Shown here: positions 18,455 through 26,079 of the stretch, piece after piece
Layout: every line of letters begins with the position of its first letter
Position numbering within the stretch: the stretch's first letter is position 1
NCBI GenBank assembly: GCA_963756455.1
Contig: CAVWNC010000004.1
Location: 1,364,001-1,428,000, forward strand
Length of the DNA: 64,000 nucleotides
Direction of reading: 5' to 3'
DNA from: DASQPA01 sp963756455
GTDB lineage: Bacteria > Acidobacteriota > Thermoanaerobaculia > Multivoradales > UBA5704
Position numbers and translations under genes: made by a program
Notes under the pieces: model-generated
The model's database searches: none
What the model was told of the DNA's origin: nothing
The model's input: the letters and a program-made list of their open reading frames with translations, nothing else

Positions 18455-18517
18455 AAATGAACACGGACGCGGCGGACCGCGCCATCCCAGGCACGGGGCA
18501 CAGCCGCTTTCTCCGCA

Positions 18518-18533
18518 TGGCATCCCTCTTGCT
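18518..18533 (+). promoter_or_regulatory. Sigma-54 promoter P3 (-24/-12)
   Basis: TGGCAT-CCCTC-TTGCT is a consensus sigma-54 promoter identical to P2. The expected start is near 18544. Its transcript is the longest of the array; if terminator T4 is read through it would enter the RsbQ-like hydrolase / histidine kinase genes. Confidence 0.75.
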
Positions 18534-18604
18534 CTTACCTCCGGCGGACACCTGGACAGGAAAGATGTTTTCGATCACAGTGCGAATCCGAAAAAGGAGA
18601 AGTC

Positions 18605-18787
18605 ATGCGTGATCCATCGTGTGGTTTTACATCGAGCCTAAAGGAGGTCGCTGTCGCGCCATCCCTCTTAGGCCTCACGGGTGCCCTGAAGTCGGCCCCG
18701 GTCCCAAGAAGTCCAGCCTGGCTCCTACCGACAGCCTGCTGGCCGGCTCTCTACGACCGCCTGAGCACTGCCGGCAGGTGTTTCTGA
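18605..18787 (+). CDS. Possible 60-residue peptide inside the third sigma-54 unit
   Basis: The ATG at 18605 is preceded by AAGGAGAAGTC, a good Shine-Dalgarno with normal spacing. The product starts MRDPSCGFTSSLKEVAVAPS and is rich in Ala, Leu and Pro with three Cys (residues 6, 45 and 59) and no clear signal peptide or TM segment. The stop TGA at 18785-18787 is the TGA of the conserved TGATGTCTATC box of T4, so translation would run up to the terminator and could affect its folding. There are no known relatives to my knowledge. It could be a leader peptide, a small secreted signal, or chance. Confidence 0.35.
   Translation: MRDPSCGFTSSLKEVAVAPSLLGLTGALKSAPVPRSPAWLLPTACWPALYDRLSTAGRCF
18656..18671 (+). 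promoter_or_regulatory. Decayed sigma-54 promoter copy
   Basis: CGCCATCCCTCTTAGG keeps the central CATCCCTCTT of P2/P3 but has lost GG of the -24 and GC of the -12 elements, so it should be inactive. It suggests that the array once had a further unit ending at T4. Confidence 0.3.
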
Positions 18788-18795
18788 TGTCTATC

Positions 18796-18837
18796 GCCGC
18801 CGGGTCCGGTTGCTCCCGACCCGGCGGCTTCTTTCTC
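18796..18837 (+). terminator. Intrinsic terminator T4, before the RsbQ-like hydrolase
   Basis: An 11-bp perfect stem GCCGCCGGGTC (18796-18806) / GACCCGGCGGC (18818-18828) is followed by TTCTTTCTC. It is preceded by TGATGTCTATC as in T1-T3. It stands 64 bases before the GTG of the hydrolase gene and may act as an attenuator for that operon. Confidence 0.7.
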
Positions 18838-18900
18838 GGGAGAGCTTTAAGCCTCAAAACTCCACTGCGGCACAAATAACTTCCACCCCAAGGAGGAACC

Positions 18901-19710
18901 GTGATACTACTTAAGGGAACGGACGTGTTGGAGCGCAACAACGTCAAGCTCTATGGACGCGAGTTCGGTCAGGCCATGATCTTCGCCCACGGCTTCGGCT
19001 GCGATCAGACCACGTGGCGCTTCGTCGCCCCGTCCTTCGAGGACGAGTACCGGGTGATCCTCTTCGACAACGTCGGCGCCGGCCACTCGGACCTCACCGC
19101 CTACCACCGGGCGAAGTACGACACCTTGGACGGCTACGCCACGGACCTCCTCCAGATCTGCCGCCAGCTGGGCGTCTCGCGGGCCGTCTTCGTCGGTCAT
19201 TCGGTCGCCGCCATGGTCGGCATCCTGGCGGCGATCCGGGAGCCGGAGCGGTTCTCCGACCTCGTGCTGGTCGGACCTTCGCCACGCTACCTGGACGACG
19301 GCGACTACGTCGGCGGCTTCAGTCAGGAGGACGTCGAGGGGCTGTTCGAGGCGATCGAGGACAACTACCTCGGCTGGTCGAACGTCATGGCCCCTCTCAT
19401 CGCCGGCAACCCGCACCGTCCCGAGCTCGGCAAGGAGCTCACCGACAGCTTCTGCCGGACCGATCCCGACATCGCGCAGCATTTCGCGCGGGTCACGTTC
19501 CTCTCGGACAACCGGGCCGACCTCCCGAAGCTGCAAACCCGCTCGCTCATCCTGCAGTGCGAGGAGGACGTGATCGCGCCGAGAGAGGTCGGCGAGTACC
19601 TCCACCGCCACCTGCCGAGCAACGAGCTGTGCCGGATGAAGGCGACCGGCCATTGCCCGAACCTCTCCGCTCCGGAAGAGACGGTCGCCGCCATGCGATC
19701 CTTCCTGTAG
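18901..19710 (+). CDS. RsbQ-like alpha/beta hydrolase (KAI2/D14 superfamily), putative signal-generating enzyme
   Basis: The protein has 269 residues with start GTG 18901, preceded by AAGGAGGA. It matches the RsbQ family along its whole length: RNNVKLYGREFGQAMIFAHG, FGCDQTTWRFVAP, LFDNVGAGHSD, nucleophile Ser in VFVGHSVAAM (about 101), Asp in CEEDVIAP (about 222) and His in ATGHCPNLSAP (about 250). In Bacillus subtilis, RsbQ works with the PAS domain of the phosphatase RsbP to switch on the general stress response; plant KAI2/D14 hormone receptors belong to the same family. Here the next gene, 6 bases downstream, encodes a PAS-containing histidine kinase, so the hydrolase probably makes or delivers the PAS ligand (inference). 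Cytoplasmic. Confidence 0.9.
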   Translation: MILLKGTDVLERNNVKLYGREFGQAMIFAHGFGCDQTTWRFVAPSFEDEYRVILFDNVGAGHSDLTAYHRAKYDTLDGYATDLLQICRQLGVSRAVFVGHSVAAMVGILAAIREPERFSDLVLVGPSPRYLDDGDYVGGFSQEDVEGLFEAIEDNYLGWSNVMAPLIAGNPHRPELGKELTDSFCRTDPDIAQHFARVTFLSDNRADLPKLQTRSLILQCEEDVIAPREVGEYLHRHLPSNELCRMKATGHCPNLSAPEETVAAMRSFL

Positions 19711-19716
19711 TCGACG

Positions 19717-21300
19717 ATGAGCGAGCGAGACGGAAACTCCGCAGCGGTCGCCGCCCTCTTGGTCGAGAGCGTCGAGGAGCTCTATGAGAACGCCCCCTGC
19801 GGATATCTTTCGACGCTCCCCGACGGCACCTTCCTCCGCGTCAACGACACCTTCTTGAGCTGGACCGGCTACGGCCGGGCCGACCTCCTGGGCCGCCGGA
19901 GGTTCCAGGACCTGTTGACTGTCGGGGGGCGCATCTTCTGCGAAACCCACTTCGATCCACTGCTCGAGATGCAGGGCAACGTGAACGAATTCGCGATGGA
20001 GATCGTCTGCGCCAACCGGACCAAGCTGCCGGCGCTCGTCAACGCGGTGCTCCTGCGAGACCCCCATGGCCGGCCGCTCCTCGTCCGCACGACGATCTTC
20101 AATGCGACCGACCGCCGCGAGTACGAGCGCGAGCTCCGGCGCAAGCGCAAGAGCGCGGAGCGGGCGGCCCAGCTGAGCGCCGCCTTCATCTCCATGATGA
20201 GCCATGAGATCCGGACGCCGTTGAACGCCATCCTGGGGGTCGGGCACCTGCTCGAGGCGACCGAGCTGACGACCCGCCAGCGCCAGCTCGCCCACGTCCT
20301 GCGTTCGTCGTCTGAAAGCCTGCTCGCCCTGCTCAACGACATCCTCGATCTGAGCAAGATCGAGGCGGGGAAGGTGACCCTGGACGAGCGGGCCTTCGAC
20401 CTGCGCTGGCAGGTCCAGGAGATCGTCGACAACTTCCAGCTCCAGGCCCAGGAGAAGCGGCTCACCCTGGCGGTCGAGATCGACGAGCGGCTGCCGCGGA
20501 GCCTGCTGGGAGATCCGGTCAAGATCGGGCAGGTGTTGACGAATCTGTTGTCGAACGCTCTCAAGTTCACCGCCCAGGGCTCGGTGAACTTGAAGCTCGC
20601 GGTCCAGGAACAGAGCGAGGAAACGGTGGTCGTCGAGCTGACGATCACCGACACCGGGATCGGGATCGCCAAGGACCGCCTGCCGCGGGTCTTCGAGGAG
20701 TTCACCCAGGCCAACGGCGACATCGGCCGCCTGTACGGCGGCACCGGCCTGGGCCTCACGATCAGCCAGCGGTTGATCGAGATGCACGGCAGCCGGATCA
20801 CCGTCGCGAGCGAGCCGGGAAAAGGAACGGTTTTCTCCTTCCCCCTGCGGCTTCTGATCGCTCCTCCGGAAAGCGAGGTGGCGGGGGAGCTCAATGCGAC
20901 CGCCGAAAGGTGGCTGCACGGGATGCGGGTCCTGGTGGCGGACGACAATGCGGCCAACCTCTTCGTGCTCTCGGGTCTCCTGCGCCTGTGGGGCGTCGAC
21001 CTCGACGTGTCGACGAACGGCAGGGAGGCCGTCGAACGGGTCCGGGAGGGGAGCTATGACCTGGTGTTGATGGATCTCCTCATGCCGGAGCTCGACGGCT
21101 ATGCCGCCACCCGGCAGATCCGCGCCGAGCCGCGCTTCGCTCACTTGCCGATCTTCGCGATTTCGGCGAGCGACCCCGTCGGGCAGGAAGGGAGGCTCGA
21201 TGCGGCGGGCTTCACGGAGTTCATCGGCAAGCCCATCCTCCCCGCCGTGCTGTTCGCCAAGCTCGCCCGCTTCGCCCCCCACGTCGAAACGAATCTGTAG
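19717..21300 (+). CDS. PAS-domain hybrid sensor histidine kinase
   Basis: The protein has 527 residues and no TM segment, so it is a cytoplasmic kinase. Order: PAS sensor (about 15-140; ENAPCGYLSTLPDGTFLRVN, TGYGRADLLGRRRFQDLL), coiled linker, HisKA with phospho-His in MMSHEIRTPLNAIL (about 168), HATPase with N box NLLSNALKFT, G1 DTGIGIAKD and G2 YGGTGLGLTISQ, then a C-terminal receiver (about 405-520) with Asp in LVLMDLLMPELDG. The gene starts 6 bases after the RsbQ-like hydrolase, which strongly suggests that the PAS domain senses its product. As a hybrid kinase it would need a phosphotransfer protein to reach another regulator; none is in the window. The nearby NtrC-type regulators are possible outputs. 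Confidence 0.9.
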   Translation: MSERDGNSAAVAALLVESVEELYENAPCGYLSTLPDGTFLRVNDTFLSWTGYGRADLLGRRRFQDLLTVGGRIFCETHFDPLLEMQGNVNEFAMEIVCANRTKLPALVNAVLLRDPHGRPLLVRTTIFNATDRREYERELRRKRKSAERAAQLSAAFISMMSHEIRTPLNAILGVGHLLEATELTTRQRQLAHVLRSSSESLLALLNDILDLSKIEAGKVTLDERAFDLRWQVQEIVDNFQLQAQEKRLTLAVEIDERLPRSLLGDPVKIGQVLTNLLSNALKFTAQGSVNLKLAVQEQSEETVVVELTITDTGIGIAKDRLPRVFEEFTQANGDIGRLYGGTGLGLTISQRLIEMHGSRITVASEPGKGTVFSFPLRLLIAPPESEVAGELNATAERWLHGMRVLVADDNAANLFVLSGLLRLWGVDLDVSTNGREAVERVREGSYDLVLMDLLMPELDGYAATRQIRAEPRFAHLPIFAISASDPVGQEGRLDAAGFTEFIGKPILPAVLFAKLARFAPHVETNL

Positions 21301-21386
21301 GGCGACGTCCTCCCCGGTCGGCCCGGTCGGCGCCCGCCGGGCAGCCGACCACCCGCCGGTGGTACTGTTGCCTCCTCGCGGGATTC

Positions 21387-24300
21387 ATGATGAGCAAGTC
21401 GACCCTGGTCGTGGTGGTCCTCTCGGGACTCCTCTTCGCCTCTTCCTCCTCTCCGGGCTCCACCCGCCCAACGCCTCCGAGCTTCATCCCGCCGGCTCCG
21501 CTCTCCCCGGGAGACCCGATCGTCCGCGAGCTGCAGGCCGCCGAGACCCGATGCTTCCAGGTGGAGCTGCCGGACGGACGGACCTTCCGGGTGGCGGTCG
21601 AGCAGCAGGGGATCGACGTGACCGTCTCGGTGACGGCCCCCGACGGCCACCGCACCGCGGTCGACAGCCCCCTGGACCGCCAGGGGACGGAGTCGCTGCT
21701 CGTCGCGACCCCGGCCGCCGGCACCTACCGGATCGAGGTGCACGCCCGGGAGCCCGGGGCGCCGCCGGCCGGCCGCTACGAGATCCGAATCGACGAGCTC
21801 TCCAACGGAGCTCCCGCCAACGCCGCCGAGGCGGCGCTCACCACCGCCGGGGAGCTCTATCTCACGGGCACCGCCGAATCCCGGCGCCGGGCGCTCCCCT
21901 TCTATCGACAGGCCCGGGAGGGCTTCCGCGCCGCCGGGGATCGCCGCGGGGAGGCGCGGGCGCTCCACGAGCTCGCCGTCGTCTCCCGGCTGGTCGACGA
22001 AACCCGCGCTGCCCTCACGGCCGCCCAGGAAGCCCTCCGGCTGTGGCAGGGCCTGAACGACGGCCGCTTCGCGGCCGCGGCGGCCAACGAGATCGGGCTC
22101 GACACCTGGCTCTCGGGGCAGGCGGCCGACGCCCGCACGGCCTTCGGCCAGGCCCTGGAGCTCTCGCGCGGGGCGGGCGACGTCTATGGCGAGGCCGTCG
22201 CCCAGAGCAATCTCTGCCTCATGGATCTCGTCCGCGGCGAGCTGCACCAGGGGGTCGCCTGCTATGGCCGCGCCCTTCCTCTCTTGGAGGAGGTGCGGGC
22301 GGAGGAGCTCCTGGGGGGAGCGCTCACCAGCGTCGGCCGGGCCTACGACGCCCTGGGTGAGCCCCAGGAGGCCCGCGCGCGCTACGAGCAGGCCCTGGCG
22401 CGCCTGCGCTCGACCGGCAACCGGGCGGGCGAGGCGCGGGCGCTCAACAACCTGGGGGTCCTCGCCGCCGACCTGGGCGAGGTCCAGGAGGCGCTCGGCT
22501 GGGACGGCCAGGCCCTTTCGATCTTCCGCCAGCTCGAAGACCGGCGCTGGCAGGCCCGGGTGCTCAACAACCTGGGGCTCGTCTACCAGGGAGTGGAGGA
22601 CCCGCGCCAGGCGCTCGCGAGCTACGAGCAGGCCCTGGCCCTCTGGCGCGCCGTCGGCGATCCCCAGGGCGAGGGCTCGACCCTGATCAATCTCGGCATG
22701 GTCCAAAGGGATCTGGGAACCCACCAAGGGGATCTCGGAACGGTCCGCCAGGCGCTCGCCGCGATCCGCCGGGCGCTCGAGCTCAAACGCGCCGCGGGCG
22801 ACCACCGCGGCGAGGGGATCGCGCTCGTCCAGCTGGGGCGGACAGAGAAGGCCCTCGGCGAGGAAGCGGCGGCGCTCGCCTCCTTCACCCAGGCGGCGGC
22901 GCTCCTCGCCGCTGCCGGCGACCTGCCCAACGGCGCCGAGGCGCTCCGGGGCGAGGGGGAGATCGAGGCCGGGCGCGGCGCCGAGGCCGCGGCGAAGGCG
23001 AGCCTCAACCGCGCGCTCGCAGCGAGCCGCGCCGCGAGCTACCAGCCGGGGGAGGCGCAGATCCTCTACGCCCTCGCCAAGGCCGAGCGGCGGTTCGGCA
23101 GGAACGAGGCGGCGCGCGAGCATGCCGAGGCGGCCCTCGGGGTGATGGAGTCGCTGGGCGCGCGGATCGGCAGCCCCGACCTCCGCGCCTCCTACTCGGC
23201 GGTCTCCCACGATGCCTACGAGCTGGCGATCGACCTCGCCATGGACGCCCATGCCAAAGACCCGAACGCCGGCCACGATCGGGAAGCCCTGGCGCTCGGC
23301 GAGCGGGCGCGCGCCCGGACCCTCGTAGCGCTCCTGAGCACGGCGGGAGTGCGCATCGAAGAGGGTGCCGCCGGCCCTCTCCTCGCGCGCCGGGAGGCGC
23401 TCTCCGAACGGCTCGCCGCCAAGGCCCTGCGGGCGGCCGGCGACCGGGCGACCGGAGCGGCCCGACCGACTTCCGACGCCGAGCAGCAGGAGATCGTGCG
23501 CGAGCTCGACTTCGTCGACGCGGAGATCCGCACCGCGAGCCCCAGCTCGGCCGCCCTCACAAGACCCCAGCCGCTCGGAGCGGGCGAGATCCAGCAGCTT
23601 CTCGACGCGGACACGGCGCTCCTCGTCTACTCCCTGGGCGAGGAGCGGAGCTTCCTCTGGTGGGTGACGCCGCGGGAGATCGCGAGCTTCGTCCTGCCGC
23701 CGCGGGCGACCGTCGAGACGGCGGCCCGCCGGCTCCACGACCGCTTCAGCCAAGCCGATCCGGCCGGCCGGGGAGAGACGGCCCTGGCGGCGGCGGCCCT
23801 CGCGCGGATGCTCCTCGGGCCGCTGGCCGGACGGTTGGGCGTAGGCGGCGCGAAGCGGCTCGCCGTCGTCCCCGACGGTGCCCTCGCCTACGTCCCCTTC
23901 GCCGCCCTGCCCCTGCCTGCCGCGCAGCCCGCGACCGAGACCAGGACCGAGAACCTGCTCGCCCGCTACGAGGTGGTCTCCCTGCCTTCCGCCTCGGCCC
24001 TCGCGGTGACCCGGCAGGCTCTCGCCCGGCGCCCGGAGGCGGCCCGCTGGCTCGCCGCCTTCGCCGATCCCGTCTTCGACCCCGCCGACCCGCGCCTGCC
24101 GGCACGATCCAGATCGCCTGCCGCCCAAGCCAGCAATGCCGCCGATCTCGCGGCGACCACGGCGACCGCCCATGCCGCCGTCTTCGAGCGCCTGCCCGGC
24201 TCCCGCCGGGAGGTCGAGGCGATCGCCGCCCTGGCACCGCCCGGCCAGGCGCGGATCGCCCTCGACTTCGACGCCTCCCGCTCCGCCGTCCTGGGGGACC

Positions 24301-24761
24301 GCCTGGACGGCTTTCGCACCCTCCACTTCGCGACCCACGGGGTGATCGACACCGAGCGCCCCGCGCTCTCCGGCCTCGCCCTCTCGAACGTCGACCGCGA
24401 AGGCAAGCCGCAGGAGGGGTTCCTCGCGCTCCGCGATCTCTACAACCTCCACCTGGACGCCGACCTCGTGGTGCTCTCCGGTTGCCGGACGGCGCTCGGC
24501 CGCGAGGTCCGGGGCGAGGGCCTGGTGGGGATCACCCGGGGATTCCAGTACGCCGGGGCGACGCGGGTGCTGGCGAGCCTCTGGCGGGTGGAGGACCGGG
24601 CGACCGCGGAGCTCATGACCCGCTTCTACAGTGCCCTCTGGAAAGACGGCCTGCCCGCCGCCGCCGCTCTCCGCAAGGCCCAGCTTTCGCTCCAGAAAGA
24701 ACGGCGTTTTCGCGATCCCTCCGCCTGGGCGGCCTTCGTCCTCGAAGGCGACTGGCGCTGA
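21387..24761 (+). CDS. Exported TPR-CHAT protease-like protein
   Basis: The 1124-residue protein starts with a hydrophobic signal or anchor (TLVVVVLSGLLFASSSS). Residues about 45-135 form a PPC-like beta domain (GDPIVRELQAAETRCFQVEL..AGTYRIEV). Then come about ten TPR units (about 145-600; repeated ALNNLGxxxxxLGExxEAL). The C-terminal CHAT domain (about 790-1120) is a caspase-like fold with catalytic His in LHFATHGVID (about 982) and Cys in VVLSGCRTALG (about 1032), and the downstream GITRGFQYAGATRVLASLW signature. Both catalytic residues are present. This architecture is common in Acidobacteriota and cyanobacteria; targets are unknown. It is followed after 65 bases by a small unknown protein that could be a partner. 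Confidence 0.88.
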   Translation: MMSKSTLVVVVLSGLLFASSSSPGSTRPTPPSFIPPAPLSPGDPIVRELQAAETRCFQVELPDGRTFRVAVEQQGIDVTVSVTAPDGHRTAVDSPLDRQGTESLLVATPAAGTYRIEVHAREPGAPPAGRYEIRIDELSNGAPANAAEAALTTAGELYLTGTAESRRRALPFYRQAREGFRAAGDRRGEARALHELAVVSRLVDETRAALTAAQEALRLWQGLNDGRFAAAAANEIGLDTWLSGQAADARTAFGQALELSRGAGDVYGEAVAQSNLCLMDLVRGELHQGVACYGRALPLLEEVRAEELLGGALTSVGRAYDALGEPQEARARYEQALARLRSTGNRAGEARALNNLGVLAADLGEVQEALGWDGQALSIFRQLEDRRWQARVLNNLGLVYQGVEDPRQALASYEQALALWRAVGDPQGEGSTLINLGMVQRDLGTHQGDLGTVRQALAAIRRALELKRAAGDHRGEGIALVQLGRTEKALGEEAAALASFTQAAALLAAAGDLPNGAEALRGEGEIEAGRGAEAAAKASLNRALAASRAASYQPGEAQILYALAKAERRFGRNEAAREHAEAALGVMESLGARIGSPDLRASYSAVSHDAYELAIDLAMDAHAKDPNAGHDREALALGERARARTLVALLSTAGVRIEEGAAGPLLARREALSERLAAKALRAAGDRATGAARPTSDAEQQEIVRELDFVDAEIRTASPSSAALTRPQPLGAGEIQQLLDADTALLVYSLGEERSFLWWVTPREIASFVLPPRATVETAARRLHDRFSQADPAGRGETALAAAALARMLLGPLAGRLGVGGAKRLAVVPDGALAYVPFAALPLPAAQPATETRTENLLARYEVVSLPSASALAVTRQALARRPEAARWLAAFADPVFDPADPRLPARSRSPAAQASNAADLAATTATAHAAVFERLPGSRREVEAIAALAPPGQARIALDFDASRSAVLGDRLDGFRTLHFATHGVIDTERPALSGLALSNVDREGKPQEGFLALRDLYNLHLDADLVVLSGCRTALGREVRGEGLVGITRGFQYAGATRVLASLWRVEDRATAELMTRFYSALWKDGLPAAAALRKAQLSLQKERRFRDPSAWAAFVLEGDWR

Positions 24762-24826
24762 TAGGGTGCGATCTTCACGTTCTTCGCCCCACTCCTGGAA
24801 GTGAGACCCCAAAGAAGGAGAAGATC

Positions 24827-25306
24827 ATGGTCGACAATATCGGAGCTTTCCTCGGCACCTGGTACATCGGTATGACGGCCCACCCCACCACCGCCACTCC
24901 CACCGGCGACGCGGAGACCGCCGCCGACAAGTACCTCTTGAAGGCGGGCTATCAGCTCGTCATCGGAACCGGCGAGAACAACGCCACCCCACCGTTTCTT
25001 ACCGACGGCTACAAGACGTGCGTCGGCTTCGCGGTGCTCGACGAGAACGGCGCCCCCGTCCTGACGACGGGAGACGGCAAGAACGATCCGCTCCTTTTCC
25101 TCTTCACCAACGGCGCCCTGCGCTACGCGGGCTACTACGACAAGCTGCCGCTCCGCATCTACATCTCGATGGCGGAAGCCGTGATGCCGACCGTGGGGAC
25201 GATCTATCCCGCGATCTACGGCACGACCTCCTCCGGCGATCCGGACCAGGTGGGGGTCTGGGGAGCGGAGGGCAACCCGCCGCCGTCGCCGAAGCAGGGG
25301 GGATGA
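24827..25306 (+). CDS. Hypothetical 159-residue protein
   Basis: ATG 24827 has AAGGAG 6-7 bases upstream. There is no signal peptide or TM segment. The sequence (MVDNIGAFLGTWYIGMTAHP, then KAGYQLVIGTGENNATPPFL, FLFTNGALRYAGYYDKLPLRIYIS) is rich in aromatic residues, Gly and Thr and reads like a beta-rich fold, perhaps lipocalin/FABP-like from the FLGTWY start; this is a weak impression. It sits between the TPR-CHAT gene and the sigma-factor gene, on the same strand. Function unknown; it might be a substrate or partner of the CHAT protein. Confidence 0.6.
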   Translation: MVDNIGAFLGTWYIGMTAHPTTATPTGDAETAADKYLLKAGYQLVIGTGENNATPPFLTDGYKTCVGFAVLDENGAPVLTTGDGKNDPLLFLFTNGALRYAGYYDKLPLRIYISMAEAVMPTVGTIYPAIYGTTSSGDPDQVGVWGAEGNPPPSPKQGG

Positions 25307-25437
25307 CGGCGCGGGCTCCTCAAGCGGCGTGCTAACATCTGCCGCCAAACGGTTTTACCGGGTACGCGGCTCTGGTCCAGAACGAGACAGCGATCGATCC
25401 AGGCGAGGGGCGACCCGCCACGCTTGTCCGGAGCATC

Positions 25438-26079
25438 GTGGCGGGCGACCCCGGCGCCGAAGAACGCCTGATCGCGCTCTACGGCCGGGCGGTGGCGGTC
25501 CTCCTCGACCGCCACACCAACGGCCGCCCCGAGGCCGAGGATCTCTTCCAGGACACCTTCCGGATCGCGCTCGAAAAATTGCGCCGCGGCGAGCTGCGGG
25601 AGCCGGAGAAGCTCCCGGGCTTCCTCGCCGGTATCGCGCGGAGCCTCGCCATCGAGCACTATCGGAAGGCGGCGCGGAGGAAGACCGACGCCGACAGCGA
25701 GACGGTTCTCGCCGCCGAGGACTCCCGGCCGGGACAGCTCGGCGAGCTTTTGGCCCGCGAGAACGCCGCCCTCGTCCGCCAGGTGATCCAGGAGCTCGGC
25801 ACCTCCCGCGACCGCGAGGTTTTAGTCCGCTTCTACATCGCCGAAGAGGACCGGGACCGCATCGCGGCCGACTACGGCCTGACCGGGCTGCAGTTCAACC
25901 GCGTCCTCCACCGCGCCCGCCAACGCTACAAGGAGCTTTTGACCGCCCGGATCGAGCAGGGCCGTTCCCCCTTGCGCCCTGCCCTTCTCCTGATCGCTTG
26001 GATCGTGGTCCTGCCTGCGATCCTGCGGCTTCTCATCCCACTAGAATGTTATGGAAGGATACTGGGGCCGCGCGCCTGA
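25438..26079 (+). CDS. ECF-like RNA polymerase sigma factor with a C-terminal hydrophobic tail
   Basis: The protein has region 2 (GRPEAEDLFQDTFRIALEKL, LPGFLAGIARSLAIEHYRKA) and a region-4-like HTH (REVLVRFYIAEEDRDRIAADYGL, then FNRVLHRARQRYKELL). The residues after about 180 form a hydrophobic helix (LRPALLLIAWIVVLPAILRLL), unusual for a sigma factor. The GTG at 25438 is the only ordinary start, but the frame is open upstream to 25336 and encodes TLVRSI just before AGDPGAEERL, which is conserved in such factors; the true start may be an unusual codon (CTG 25372) or be obscured by an error. The 3' end overlaps the anti-sigma gene by 29 bases. Confidence 0.78.
   Translation: MAGDPGAEERLIALYGRAVAVLLDRHTNGRPEAEDLFQDTFRIALEKLRRGELREPEKLPGFLAGIARSLAIEHYRKAARRKTDADSETVLAAEDSRPGQLGELLARENAALVRQVIQELGTSRDREVLVRFYIAEEDRDRIAADYGLTGLQFNRVLHRARQRYKELLTARIEQGRSPLRPALLLIAWIVVLPAILRLLIPLECYGRILGPRA

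Larger units (their letters stand above)
18544..18837 (+). ncRNA. Predicted sigma-54-dependent transcript 3 (about 294 nt), possibly a small mRNA
   Basis: The region lies between the P3 start and terminator T4. It is longer than units 1 and 2 and contains a 60-codon ORF with a good ribosome site at 18605. It may therefore be an mRNA, a dual-function RNA, or a leader/attenuator for the downstream operon. It also contains a decayed promoter copy at 18656-18671. Confidence 0.4.

Noticed and set aside
17884..18870. Short peptides starting ATG-TCC/TCT-ATC/ATT-GCC (MSIA...) at the terminator boxes
   Set aside because: None has a Shine-Dalgarno, the reading runs straight through terminator stems and T-runs, and stem changes are compensatory. 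RNA structure explains the conservation better.
21141..24812. Very long open frame on the strand opposite the TPR-CHAT gene, and similar ones opposite the NRPS, permease and other genes
   Set aside because: In DNA this GC-rich, stops are rare on the opposite strand. The translations are low-complexity Arg/Gly/Glu/Pro sequence without domains, whereas the plus-strand product has clear motifs.
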